Source: Anniella stebbinsi
Lineage: Eukaryota; Chordata; Lepidosauria; Squamata; Anniellidae
Assembly: GCA_029215795.1 (NCBI GenBank)
Contig: JARDYH010000002.1
Location: 271,630,310 to 271,694,309 of the forward strand
DNA: 64,000 bases
Reading direction: 5' to 3'
Under the pieces are notes generated by a model that did not search any database, had not been told where the DNA came from, and was given only the letters and a program-made list of their open reading frames with translations. Positions 24,001 to 45,552 of the stretch are shown piece after piece (position 1 is the first letter of the stretch; every line of letters starts with the position of its first letter). Both the position numbers and the translations under genes were made by a program.

Positions 24001-25697
24001 TTCCTTACGTGAGTTATGCTGACTTGCCTCCTTCTAGAAATGAACATTTCTGCTCATTTCGGTTTGCCCCTGAAGTGTCACTGTGGAAGGAATGGGGACT
24101 GCTTGCGCAAAGCAGCGGGAGGGCGGAAAAGAATTGGCAAGGGTAGAAGCAACAAAAGCGTATGATGAGTTCCCTAAATACAATGGAATTAGAAGTTTGA
24201 GGGAGACAAAGTTAGTTTCAGGCTAAGACTGAGCTCAAAGATTCAGATGAGTTGGGGAAGCCTCCCCCCCCCAAATCACAAGAAAGCAGCCAGCCTTTTA
24301 AAACCTTAAGCTACTTACTACTTAGACCAAAATGTCACAGTTTTAGAAAATTTCTTACCTGGATTTTGTTCCCTAAAAATGGGTCGCTGTTCTACACAAA
24401 AGCGAAAGTATCCTGTCAAGGGGTACTTTGGACGGTTATCTGAACTAGCATGTTTCGAAAACCATCTCTCCACTGTGCAAGTACTACTCCACCTTAATTG
24501 AACAAAAAGTATTACCTATTAATAAATCAATAACAACTTACAAATGATAGCAGCTTACAAATAAAGGGGAAGGGAGACATTATTACAAGGGAAAAAAAGA
24601 ATATGGAATGCAAACAATAGTGCAGTTACAACCCAATTGTATATCTAAATATAGAAAGACCTGATTCAGGCATCTTCTACTCAGTCTTAGAGCAAGGAAA
24701 TCACCGAGGGCATATTTTGCCTTTTAGCTTCTTCCAGCACTAAACCAAAAGCAATAAGAGCTGTATCAACGCTGTACTTATACTTGGTTAATTTGGCAGC
24801 CTGACCAATACTGCCTCTGCTTTGCTCCTTTTCTGTCTCTCTGAAATAAATCAAAAATAGAAAAATGCTAATCAGCACACAACCGCCAGAATGTTAATAA
24901 ATAGCAAAAGAACTGGGGTGAACCAACAGTTTACATAAACATATTAATTGTGCCATATAATAAATTTTTTGATATTTATTAACATTCTAGCGGTTGTGTG
25001 CTGATTAGCATTTTTCTATTTTGGGTTATTTCAACTGCTGCCTTCTATATTGTGTAATTGTTCTCTGAAATAAATCTACATAGTCAAGCCAAGGCTGCAG
25101 GGATCAGATACACTTATACACCAAATCCTTATGGGGTGAGGGTACCTAGGCAACGACATAGTGGGGCAATGATTCCTCTGGGTCAATCATAATTAGGGCC
25201 GCAAAAGGTTATTCCTAAAACTAGTAACTTATTCTAAAACTAGCAAAAAGGAAGTTGAAAGGAAAGTCAAGAAAATCAAATCTTTCCAGAATGCTTGAGT
25301 TTACCCAAAACCACAATAATAGATGCTGAACTAGGATGCATACTGTAAATCAGGAAAGGAAGCCCAAAGCCCAAGCAGGGTTAACAAGCAGGGTCAAGGA
25401 AATTATTGGATATAAGAGGGCTTCCCTCAACAAAACGAAGTCTTCACCAAATAAGGAGAACAAGAAGGAACACAAAAGAAATGCAAGCAGACAATAAGAG
25501 CGGCCAAAAAAAAAAAAAGGATTTTGAGGAGCATCTCATGAGCAACATTAAGACCAATAATACAAAAAAATTAAATATCAGAAGCCGGAATATGTTGGTA
25601 GACTGCAACTCTAATTCCACCCCGGTCTATGTTACCTGAGAACGCTACGCGGCCCAGATACAGTCGAGAGCAAGCGGGCTAGCAACGCGCCCGCCAT
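18027..25697 (-). CDS. TFAM: Mitochondrial transcription factor A, complete (7 exons)
   Basis: Minus-strand exons: 25636-25697, 24359-24483, 22165-22235, 20895-21044, 20642-20737, 18796-18852, 18027-18284. They join in one frame to 272 aa. Exon 1 encodes a short, Arg- and Leu-rich, acid-free mitochondrial presequence from [13 protein letters not shown] box A covers about residues 39-105 ([20 protein letters not shown]); a Lys/Arg-rich linker [17 protein letters not shown] follows; HMG box B runs from about 139 ([19 protein letters not shown]) to 205. Family role: binds and bends mitochondrial promoters, recruits POLRMT and packages mtDNA. The tail after GRVDLIR is 51 residues, against about 14 in human, and very basic. 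Exon 3 needs a GC donor. Exons 2-7 are secure. Exon 1, its ATG and the exon 2 acceptor (TAG before 24483 or CAG before 24472) are less certain. Confidence 0.93.
19085..19375. mobile_element. MITE-like repeat in TFAM intron 5
   Basis: Related inverted segments flank it: GCTTGTTGTTGTGTCATCTG near 19170 and GGATAACACAACAAGCCACA near 19308. The pattern recalls hAT-type non-autonomous elements. Boundaries are approximate. Confidence 0.45.
20307..20528. mobile_element. hAT-like MITE in TFAM intron 5
   Basis: Terminal inverted repeats GGCTCAATTTGGACGACAC at the left and GTGTCGTCCGAATTGAGCC at the right differ at one position. The internal sequence repeats GATAGTCAA / TTGACTAT motifs. No coding capacity. 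The element lies about 110 bases from TFAM exon 5. Confidence 0.75.
21533..21581 (-). pseudogene. Truncated duplicate of TFAM exon 4
   Basis: Reverse complement of bases 21533-21581 repeats the first 49 bases of exon 4 with a few substitutions, still preceded by an AG acceptor (TATAG). It lies in intron 3, between the working exons 3 and 4. It lacks the exon's 3' two-thirds and its donor, so it should be skipped. Confidence 0.88.
21691..22025. mobile_element. MITE with 20-bp terminal inverted repeats
   Basis: Left end CAGAATCCAGTGGGGCGCTT and right end, read on the minus strand, CAGAATCCAGTGGGGTGCTT differ at one base. Length is about 335. A truncated twin at 21156-21239 belongs to copy A of the TFAM duplication, and a diverged relative lies at about 23825-24130. 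No clear target duplication was found. Confidence 0.8.
22700..22835. mobile_element. Palindromic 'actgcaactccca' repeat, copy 1
   Basis: CAGATGTTGGTGGACTGCAA and ACTCCCATCATCC are followed by the inverse GGAGTTGTAGCCCAACAACA then TCTGGAGGG. This palindromic family recurs at 27470-27590, 31575-31720 and 43800-43930. The copy coincides with the outer breakpoint of the TFAM duplication. Confidence 0.75.
23825..24130. mobile_element. Diverged relative of the 21691-22025 MITE
   Basis: Shares TTCTGCAAGTGGTGGGTCC, the CTTATGCAAG.GAGATTTAGT segment and GGGGACTGCTTGCGCAA with the element at 21691-22025. Terminal repeats are eroded. It is located in TFAM intron 2. Confidence 0.65.
24838..25076. repeat. 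50-bp inverted repeat flanked by 15-bp direct repeats
   Basis: Arms 24854-24903 and 24973-25022 are reverse complements with one mismatch in 50. The pair is enclosed by two identical copies of TCTCTGAAATAAATC (24838-24852 and 25062-25076), which look like a target-site duplication. It is in TFAM intron 1. The spacer of about 70 bases is AT-rich with no recognised content. Confidence 0.93.
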
Positions 25698-25960
25698 AGC
25701 GCCGTCTTCGCCCCCAGAGCCGGAGCCCGCGCCCGCCCGTCTCAAGCCTCAGAAGCGCCGCGCGCCACATGCGCGAGGCATTGTGGGCCGAGGAAGGCAA
25801 TCCAAAACTCCACTACCTACACCCAGGGCACGCTTTTCTTACAAGGAGAGAGGCACCCGTGAGCGCATGCGCCGGAAGGACAAAAGCGGGCGAAAGGAAC
25901 GAGCCCTCACTTCCGGTTTCTATCGGAACACCGTCACACGCAGAGACAAGGTCATAGAGA
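25630..25960 (-). promoter_or_regulatory. TFAM CpG-island promoter with NRF-1 and ETS/NRF-2 motifs
   Basis: G+C- and CpG-rich block over TFAM exon 1. A perfect NRF-1 palindrome GCGCATGCGC lies at 25863-25872. ETS/NRF-2 cores lie directly beside it (CCGGAAGG, 25873-25880) and at 25909-25916 (ACTTCCGG). The human TFAM promoter is known to be driven by NRF-1, NRF-2 and Sp1 (Virbasius and Scarpulla), which couples nuclear respiratory control to mtDNA. The sites are 165-220 bases upstream of the chosen ATG. No TATA box. Confidence 0.75.
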
Positions 25961-26029
25961 GGGTGGGTGGAGAGACCCTCTCTGACTTGGACCCCCGATG
26001 TCTTGGCTTCAGTGGTTTTGTCGTCAGAG

Positions 26030-26111
26030 CCTATCTACGCTACCGCTTTAAAACGGTTTATAACTGATTTAAAACTGTTATAAACCGTTTTAAAGCGGTA
26101 GCGTAGATAGG
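26030..26111. repeat. Perfect 35-bp-arm hairpin upstream of TFAM
   Basis: Arms 26030-26064 and 26077-26111 are exact reverse complements around a 12-base loop (TGATTTAAAACT). The arms begin CCTATCTACGCTACCGCTTT. Perfect pairing over 35 bases suggests a young palindromic transposon end or MITE. It sits about 330 bases upstream of the TFAM ATG, beyond the NRF-1 site. Confidence 0.95.
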
Positions 26112-26429
26112 ATCATTTGGGAACCGTAGGTGTTTCTGTAGTTACACCGAGCCCCCGAACCCCCCTTGGAGATGGGTCAACAGCGCGCACTACAGGCTAC
26201 GGGCTTTCCGGCCCACGCCCCTCCACTTTTGGCGGGGAAAAGGTTGGACTGGAGGATACAGAATGTGGGGATAGGCTAAGTTGGGTGAGAGCGGGGTCAG
26301 CTTGAGTTTCACACCTGTTCCGCCAATCACTTGCCTTTGCCCAGGGTCGGGAGGGGGGGTTCGGCTCGCAGGAAGAAATTATTTCTTCCCATGGCGGGAA
26401 AAAAAGATCAGAGGGTCCGGCTAGGGAAG

Positions 26430-26835
26430 GGTGTTGCTCCTCTCGCTACCATAGCCTTCCAGTTCCACAGAACTCTTCATCAGGAGAAAAAAAAAAAAAG
26501 CAAAAGGGATAGAGGAAAAATACAGTCCAGGAAAATGGCAGGCGTCCTGGCAATGAGGTCTGCAGTTTAGAATTGGGTCTATTTCGAAACAGGGAAGTCT
26601 ATCTGAATGAGCGAGCCAGGTTCTATCTAAACTGCAAGTCTGATTGCGAGAACACCTGGCCAACGTTTTGGATTGTATTTCTTCCCCTCTCCGTTCTGCT
26701 TCTCTCTCTCCCCCCCCCTCCCCCATGAAGAGTTCTCGGGAACTCGAAAGCTTGCAAGATCTTGTGGAATTTTGGTTGGTCCTAAAAGTGCTGGTTTCGG
26801 ATTTTGTCAATACGGCTGCTTTTTAAAAAAAGAGA
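26430..26835. repeat. Degenerate palindromic repeat
   Basis: CAGAACTCTTCATCAGGAG near 26468 and ATGAAGAGTTCTCGGGAACT near 26725 are inverse relatives, and GAACTCGAAAGCTTGCAAG follows the second. This is a motif of a widespread tetrapod repeat whose family I cannot name. The remaining sequence from 26120 to 27470 shows no gene. Confidence 0.45.
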
Positions 26836-27469
26836 AAAAAGATGTGCCTATCTAGTAAGTGGGCCGGGGAAGGAGGTAGAGGGTAGATAGAGTAATAATG
26901 AAAGAAGACTAGCGCGTGTCCCATTGAGAGATCACAAAGGAGCAAAACCGTGCAAATTTATGGCAAGGTAGAAAAACAGAAGGGCTGTATATCCTGGTTT
27001 GTAGAAGGCTGCTGCGTGTTAGATTACGGGGACTATGTGTTAAAGCGTGATGGAGGGATAATAGGATTTCGGCTTTTGAGTAAGCATTCTCCCGTTTCCA
27101 GACGACATATCTCAATGGATACCATGTAAACTAGATTATCTTTTTGTTTTTTTCACCTCAGGTGGCCTGTTTTTTCCTCTGAGGGTAGCAGAGCCTGAGC
27201 AAATGTTCCAGAAAAACTGGTCAACACTTAATTTTGAATTAGAAATTCTGTTACAGTAAAACTTAAATTACTACCTTTTTATATTTTATTTCACGTGTTT
27301 TTATAGTGACAAGGCCTTAAATCCAAGTCCTTACATACATTTTGCAACACCAAGCCCCACTGCTGTAACTTTACATATTGAACCCAATTTCGTTGTTCCT
27401 ACCTTAGGCAAGGTACTCTCAGTTTGCTTCTGTAGGAACATGTAGTTCAGCTTCACTATTGAGCCACAT

Positions 27470-27590
27470 ATTGCAGGGGTAGACAACCCTTCAGATATTT
27501 TGGACTACAATGCCATGCTGACTGGTGCTTATGGGACTTGGAGTCCAAAACATCTGGAGAGCACCAAGGTTGCCTACCTTTGACATATTG
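27470..27590. mobile_element. Palindromic 'actgcaactccca' repeat, copy 2
   Basis: GACAACCCTTCAGATATTTTGGACTACAA is matched by the inverse TTGGAGTCCAAAACATCTGG, then GAGAGCACCAAGG. Same family as 22700-22835. Confidence 0.65.
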
Positions 27591-27826
27591 CATAGTTCGA
27601 CCCTAACACTGGCAGTAGTGTTGCATTTGTCACCCCTCCTATAATGGGTCTATTGACTCACCTAATAGTTTGGGTATCAAAATCACAGAGGATGCACTTA
27701 GACTAAAATATAAAAACAACTGCTATTAGCAAGTTTAAAATACTACCACTCCATCTTCTGAACTAAAAAAAAAGGTAAAGTTGTGTTAAGAATAAAACTT
27801 GACACACTCTGATTTCAAATCAAATC

Positions 27827-27832
27827 TTTATT
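27827..27832 (-). terminator. Candidate distal poly(A) signal of UBE2D1
   Basis: AATAAA on the minus strand at the left edge of a 2.8-kb AT-rich block with no recognisable repeats that follows the UBE2D1 stop codon. Many nearer AATAAA hexamers exist, so usage is inferred. Confidence 0.35.
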
Positions 27833-30606
27833 TTCATTCAAGCCTCAGCTGACATCTTTTAGGCAAAAAATACCACATCAGAAGTAGCTAGAAAGTATGC
27901 CGTATTTAACATTAACTAGAATGACTAAAGATTACACTTCGAAGAATTTCAGTGATACAGATCCTTTGCTTTAGTCATGCCAATAGTGCCAAGTGAGGAA
28001 TATACAGAGAATGGGATGGCTCAGTTAGTGCCCTTGCTAAGGCATTGTACAGTATGAACTGGTATTTGGTGGAGGGGGCTGAAGCACAGACAACATTTAT
28101 GCCACCATAATGGAAGCACCAGGACTGAGCAAATGTTTGATATGAGAAAAGAAAAGGAACCTTTACAATGGATCATTTAAAAACAGCAAAAGAACATTTA
28201 CCAGAAAATGTGAAATATTTAAAAGGGAATTCTTAACACCCTTAAGTTATTTGAAGCTGTGGTTCAAAATAAGCCTAGAGTATGAGGTTATTGTCTGCTT
28301 AAAGGTGGTGCTATTTTATTAATAAAATTAATCTGAAAGTTCAGTGTGTAAAGCCAGTCTCTGAACTTCTGTTTTAAAATGTCACTGAACAGAGACAAGT
28401 ATGGTTTCAATATACTTGCCTTCAAAGAGCCCTAAGAAAGAAAAGTAAGAGGCTTGCTGATCTGCACCTTTTGCTCAGCCTGAAGACTTTACATTATGGT
28501 AAGTAAATTCCTTTTTGTATGATGCATATTTCAAAGCATAGTAACACCTAAACAATTTCAAACCAGCCTCCATATAATTTTAGCAAAGCAGAAGATTAAA
28601 TGCTCTTTCACTTAACAGGCATGCAAATCAAACTACCAAATTTCACAGAACCCATTGTAGGATTAAAAAACGAATTATTTCTTTTGGGACAAATCTATAG
28701 TAAACATCTAAGACAGACATGGGTTAAAAAAAAAAAACATCCGGGAAATCACTCGAGTAAAATCTTTTATCATCAGTTAGTTTTAAGATTTCATGACAAA
28801 ATGTGAACAGCTTTGCAAGCTATGGCATCCCTTTTTTTTTTTCCAAGTATAGTGAAATAATAATTTACTGCATGGAAACACTTATTGGCTGTTTGCAGAG
28901 ATTGGTCTATTTCACAGCAAGCAATGACACAGAAGTTACGCAATGAAATTTTCAGTGCTTATTTCATAAAGCTTCCATCTTTTGATTGTATACACTGAGG
29001 TAAACAACTGAAGCCTAGATGACTTATGCATAAGTGCCCAGTACAAACTTATTTCCTAGGCAATTAGAACTCTCTAAGAATTTCAAGATTAAAATGCTAA
29101 ACAGTTTTTTTAAGCCCAGTAATAGAAAAATCCCTCTGGGGTGTTTACCACGTTTCTATGCATTCCAGTTATGTGGTTTCAAAAATGGTTTACTGTGTAG
29201 CAAAGAACTAGGACTTATATTCCCTTCTCCAGAAAGGGTCAGATGGTGTCTATGGCAGCAAAACTTCCTAGTCAAGCAATTTGTGTTTCTTTTAATTACT
29301 GCAGCCATAAACTAAAATGCATTTAACAAGGATTTAGTACCTCAAAGTAACAAACTTAAAAATAAAATAAAATGCTCTTAGTTGTAAAGGATCTAAGGCT
29401 ATTTTTTCTCCACACATGCATGGTGAAGTATAGTTTAGAAGCTTTAACTTAGTGTGTGAAAGTATCAGATCAAAATATTGTTATTCACATGAGGGAAGAA
29501 ACTTTAGTAATATTTCAACACTTGAAATTGCCAATTTAAGCAAGATTTAGGGACTATTTTGCAAGCTAAAGAGACACCTTTTCTGCATTGTGTACAAGAT
29601 CCAACAACTTCATATACAGTATAGTAAATAAACACAAACTTGTTTAACAGCTACCATAATACACTCAAGAATTCATAGCAATTTCAAGCAGATAGATCAG
29701 TTCCTCCTAATAATAATTCACATATTTAACAATATTTTGATCTTTTCAGAGCAAGCACATGTAAAGAATGTGCAAGACTTAAAGAACAGCCAAGACAAGT
29801 AGTAAAAAACACATTTTATTTATATGGAAACGCTTCAAGTCAATTTTGTTAAAAGGTCAAGAGATTATATTGCCCATATGGGATTAAAAAAAAGTCAGCT
29901 GTGAATAGAACAAAATTAAGTTACATTTCTTTCTACAGAGCAGTGCAATTAGTTCACATTGCAATAAAAGTATGCAACAGAATCAAAACCATGTGTTTCC
30001 CCATAATCAGCATACTGAGAATTAGAGTGCAAAGTTTGTTTTAAGAAGTCTATCAGTTTATAAAGTATTCCCTAGGAAAAGAATACTTCACTCATTTAAT
30101 AGCAGTTGTATTTTTTCAATACTGCGCAGAAAGTCTAAAGTGAGTTGACTTGCATGGTAAATAAAATATAGTCTATACAGTAAAAAAATACAAATTATAC
30201 AATGAACTAACAAAGAATAAAATTCAAACATGGACTTACAGGACTGACATCTCAAAGACACACAGAATATTTTTCATGTAACACATAGTTTTTCAGCAAA
30301 AATAATTTGGTTGCTCTACAACTGCATTATGGATCTTGTAGGCTGGAGGTGCAGATGTCCAAGTATCTTTAAAAAACATAATAAATGTCTTTTGCAAAGC
30401 ATACAAAAAGGATAAATACTCTCATCACAGTCTTCAGGTTAATTTTCGTAGTTATTTCCTTGTTCCAGAAACACACTTATATAGGTGAAAATCAAAAAGG
30501 GCTTCATGGTACACTGAAAACAGTAAACTGTGCTCCATTTACTTCTAATTTTGAAAAAACCCTAGAATTTACAGTACTCTGGTATATATGAAAAAGTCTT
30601 CAAAGT
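27833..30606 (-). other. UBE2D1: UBE2D1 3' UTR (inferred)
   Basis: This 2.77-kb block has no transposon I recognise, unlike nearly every other non-coding block of that size here, and it directly follows the stop codon. Open frames in it are short and chance-like. The left limit rests on the poly(A) hexamer at 27827. Confidence 0.45.
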
Positions 30607-41324
<10,718 letters not shown>

Positions 41325-42059
41325 CTACAGGAAACATGAAAACATTTGCAATGTTACTTAAACAAACCCAAGATTAGTTATCCAAATTTGGATCCTCTTT
41401 AGGTTTGATCAAGTGCTCCCAAAATTTACAACCAAAAATTAAAGGGAAATGTTAATGAACACAAGAGGATACAGTTTTAAGAATATACAATGGGATGACC
41501 AACCAGCTCAACATGGAGCATGACAACATGATTAGTCAGCTGACCTCCATACTTTCACCACATCTTTATTTACATTGTGTTTCCATTAATACAACAAGTT
41601 GCCAAGATATTAGAATGCATTCGACAATATTTTGAGTCTGAAATTGTTGTGCTCACATGGGAAAAAACCTGATGCAGATATCATAAGATCTTGATAAATG
41701 GACTGAAAGCGCAAGTTGAAAAAAAAAAACCAGAAACAAAATTGGTTCACGATCTAGTCTTTGACTTGCGCACAGCAATATATTCTTTGTAGAACACTCT
41801 GCACAGGAAGGGATTTAGGGAAGAAGCAAAGAGGAACTGGCTCAATCCCTTAATTTATGCTATTCTTGTTTCTGATTTAGTATTTTATTGCCTACCAGAC
41901 AATTTTATGCAACAAGGAGAGCTAGATGTTACTCTTAGAGAAGTTTTCAGAAGTTTAAAATAAACAGACAATTCTGACAAGTGTTTGGCTGCTGCAAATT
42001 TTACTTCTAAAAGAATATACAAATATGCATTTGTGTCCAGGTTACCTGTGGGATTGCCT

Positions 42060-42400
42060 TCTCCCATACAATCCGCCCCGCACACTCAGGTCCTCTGGGA
42101 AGAACTAGGCTGACAACCGTTACCCAAAGGACCTTCTGCCGCTCCCAGACTGTGGAATGGCCTGCCGGGAGAGATTCACCAACTTAACAGTCTCCCGGAA
42201 TTTAAGAAAGCCATAAAGACTGATCTCTTCCAGCAGGCCTACCCAGTCGAATTTTAAGAAGCCTTTTAATAATGTATTAGTTGTATATGTTTTTAATCAG
42301 TTTTATGTATTTTATGCTGTTTTGTATTTAATGTTGTTCCCTGCCTCGATCCAGAGGGAGAGGCGGGTAAGAATTTTTAAAATAATAATAATAATTATTA
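42060..42400 (+). mobile_element. L2/CR1-clade LINE 3' fragment
   Basis: CTCCCAGACTGTGGAATGGC followed by AAGACTGATCTCTTCCAGCA and a T-rich tail ending in AGAGGCGGGTAAGAA, then an ATT microsatellite. This is the end of an RT ORF plus 3' UTR of a reptile L2-like LINE. Confidence 0.7.
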
Positions 42401-42754
42401 TTATTATTATTTACATTCTGTTCTTCATATTATATTGTAAAAGCAGACAAATGCCAAATACTAGAGCATATTAAAGTGCACAATACTGACAAGCTAGAAT
42501 TTCAGATTGAAGGATAATACATTATCATCAACTCCTTATTTAACAGCTCATGCAAACTATCTACTTGTATGAATAATGTGATATAGAAGGAAAAATTTGC
42601 ATATAAGTATGAAAGCCGGTAGTCTGTGACAGAAAAATTAGAATTGGGAAAACCTGATGCCTCTTAAGAAATGTTTCACAAAGTGATTTGATAAAATTAT
42701 GTTATCGGCATTATAAGAGTTACTTCTGTTTCTGCATGATAGTGTTAAGGTTTA

Positions 42755-42860
42755 CATTCCAATTCAAAACCCAAACTTCCACCTTCCTTTGTAAACCGCC
42801 CAGAAAGCTTTGGCTGTTTGGCGGTATAAAAATGCAATAAATAAATAAATAAATTCCTTT
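42755..42860 (+). mobile_element. L2-type LINE 3' tail
   Basis: TTTGTAAACCGCCCAGAAAG, CTTTGGCTGTTTGGCGGTAT then (AATA)n is the stem-loop tail typical of squamate L2-like elements. Relatives are at 58440-58510, 58680-58945 and, inverted, 52890-52990. Confidence 0.75.
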
Positions 42861-42959
42861 CTTATCCACAATATGGAATTTTAATTTTATTTACATTTGC
42901 CAGCTGCAGCTTGTAGTTCCATCTCCAACATCAGGTGTGTGTGTTGCGCATCATTACAC

Positions 42960-43295
42960 ATACTTTTTTTTTTAATACTCTCCACTTTTTATTCGGAGGA
43001 ACTTGCAAGGCAGCTTATGCAAATCAGATACAATTCATCAAAGCAGCAAAATAGAATGTGTTTCAAAAGCATCATCATAATAAAAGCTCAATAAAAGCAG
43101 AATCCTGTCAGCATCCAAAAGCTTTCCTGAAGAGCTCAGGTTTTTATTGTCTGCCAAAAGGTGAGCAGCGATTGGCCAGGTGGTGATAGAATTCCATAAG
43201 GCCAGTGACTGAAAAGGCCCCATTTCTAGTGTCCATCTGCCTTACTTTTGAAAAAAAGGGAACATGGAGCAGGGCCTCAGATGCTAATTAGCATG
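42960..43295 (+). mobile_element. LINE-like interspersed repeat, copy 2
   Basis: Shares CCTGAAGAGCTCAGG-type text, ATTCCATAAGGCCAGTGACT and ACATGGAGCAGGGCCTCAGA with the copy at 60130-60615. Non-coding. Confidence 0.55.
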
Positions 43296-43799
43296 CATAA
43301 GTAAATAGGTCATCATTTGATAAAGCAACTGTATATACATTTCCACATCCCCTGAAAAATCCTTCTCCTATTGTGGATTTAAAATTCCCAGGAAATTTAT
43401 ATCTTCAATCCCATGCAATGTCACAGTAAGAATTTTTCTACTTTCTGATACCCGCTATTCATGGAAGTTCTCTTCTCTCATGATACAATGTTCATGCACA
43501 TGACTAAAAATAAATGGTTAGTTGTAATGTATGAGATGGTCCTTAGCTGAAAGGTGCTTTTTAATATAATATTAACTATTAAGCCCAACTCCAGAAGATA
43601 TATGATCTTAACATATAGATTCCAATTGCAATTAGTTGATTATTCATATTCAAGTTCATGTACAACCATGAATGAGCATGGCTTTTCTATAATTTATATA
43701 AACCAGAACAATTTCTAATGGCAAAGAACAATATTGGCCAAAATGTACTTTCTTGTTATTTGACATTACATTTTTCTATCACAGGTGCTGCAATCTGTT

Positions 43800-43930
43800 G
43801 TTTAGACCAGGGGTAGGCAGGAAGTAGATCTCAGGATGTTTTGGACTTCAACTCCCAGCATTTCTGACAATTGGCCATGCTGGCGGGGGCATCTGGGAGT
43901 TGCAAACCTTCTACCTTCAGTGCACCCCTA
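43800..43930. mobile_element. Palindromic 'actgcaactccca' repeat, copy 4
   Basis: GATGTTTTGGACTTCAACTC with CAATTGGCCATGCTGGCGGG and the inverse CATCTGGGAGTTGCAAACC. Same family as 22700-22835. Confidence 0.7.
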
Positions 43931-45249
43931 GTTTTGAATGGTTTTGTTATCTGGCTCAAGCCTTATCAATCTGCTTTACAGAAAAGGGTCACTGTAAAAA
44001 CATTTAACACACGTTTTTCAAATTTAGTGTAGTTTGAAGTAAAACAACAACAACAACCATACAACCCATCAGTTTGTTGTCACTGTATTCAACCTGATGC
44101 AAATCTTCATTATAATGGATGGGGATCCAGGTTTAGACGCGTGGAAGTGGGCTGGCAGAAGCAGACTTCCCCTCTCTACTTACGGAAGGTGCTTCCGCCT
44201 GGTGTTTGAGGATTTTCCCTTTTCCCCACAACACAGCCCACCCCATTCAGCAGAGTCCTCCAACCCTCCATGTAGCATTTTCAGGTTCTGGAAAGCCTGA
44301 CATGGGAAGGAGAGGGCAGGGAAGTCTGCAACCGCCAGTTCACTTGTATGCACCTAAAATCTGATAGCAGTATGGTAGAAGATGGGTAATTTTAAATTCA
44401 CAATATGTCTTAAAAGAGCTGTACTGCCAGCAAGTAGTTCAGTCTTCCTTGTCTAAAAGGCAACATTATATTGAAAACCATAATTAGCAATAGGTTTTAG
44501 AAAACTACCTGCAGATAATAACAAACCGCATCAAGATTGAGTTTCAAGAAATGCTACAATTAGAAAAAATAACAACACTCTAGTGAATGTCATTTAAAGC
44601 TGGAATGGGTTTTGTCAGGTTTTTTGTATCCCCCCTTCCGAATATACTAGTTGGCTTCAGTTCAAGGACAAAACGTCCAATATTGCAAGGTGCCTTCAGA
44701 AAATATGGTGAGCCGATCAAGCCAGAGTTCAACATTTTCAGACTCTTTCTCATTGGAGTCAATAGGCAATATCCAACATTGTGTGAGTAGTCTTTTCCTT
44801 TCAACCCCCTGTCCCGCAGCCCCTTGCACCTCCCTAAATCTTCTCTGGAGAGTCTCTCCATGCTCTGTAGCATATTTCAGGGAGCATTAGGGGTTATGGG
44901 GGGGGAATCCATTCCATTAACAAATGCGATTCCATCAGGGGAAGATGCTAACAGAAATGTAAAATTTCTGGAAATTTTGATGCCACGTGGGAGGGCGATG
45001 TGTTTTCCTTCCCTCCTCCCCATTAATAATTTGGGAATTTTGGGAACAGTTGGAATATATCCAACACTTACTTTCTTATCAAACATAAACTTATTTTACT
45101 GCCTTAACGTAAAATGCACCATTTAGAGCTTATCTAACTTACAAATTATTCTATTTGGCATATTTACAAAATGTACAGTGCCATTATTTATCTATTTAAA
45201 TATTTTTCTTGGCTGCATTTTATGGTAGAAACTCTCCCAAGGCAACTTA

Positions 45250-45350
45250 CATAAAAGAATCCTATGCATGTTTACTCATAAGATAGACTACTCTGTTTAG
45301 TTGAACTTCCTCCCAAGTAAGCACACAGGATTGTAACCCAAAAGTATAAG
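45250..45350 (-). repeat. 'ctgcaatcctat' reptile repeat, reverse copy
   Basis: AATCCTATGCATGTTTACTC and CTCCCAAGTAAGCACACAGG then ATTGTAACCC form the reverse complement of the family at 56594-56680. Confidence 0.65.
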
Positions 45351-45552
45351 TGTGTTAGTTTTGTATCAGCAGATTTGTAAATATACCCTATACCAGGGAG
45401 AGATGCAGACAGCTGCATCCTATACAACCTGAGCACATTATTGACATCTGAAAAGTAGGAAAAAAATAAACATTAAAAGTAGAAATCATAAGTTTTGTAG
45501 GAAACAAAAGAAATGTGTTAGAAAGTTAAACTTTAGAACATTAAAAATATCA

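Larger units (their letters stand above)
41325..45552 (-). other. UBE2D1: UBE2D1 intron 1, part proximal to exon 2
   Basis: No exon is visible. The stretch holds L2-type tails at 42060-42400 and 42755-42860, a LINE-like relic at 42960-43295, a palindromic repeat at 43800-43930 and a degraded MITE-like piece near 44095-44330. Between these I see only anonymous AT-rich sequence. Confidence 0.6.

Noticed and set aside
24687..24878. 63-codon minus-strand frame upstream of TFAM exon 2 as an alternative first exon
   Set aside because: No donor in the right phase and no presequence-like composition; the CpG island exon at 25636-25697 fits better.
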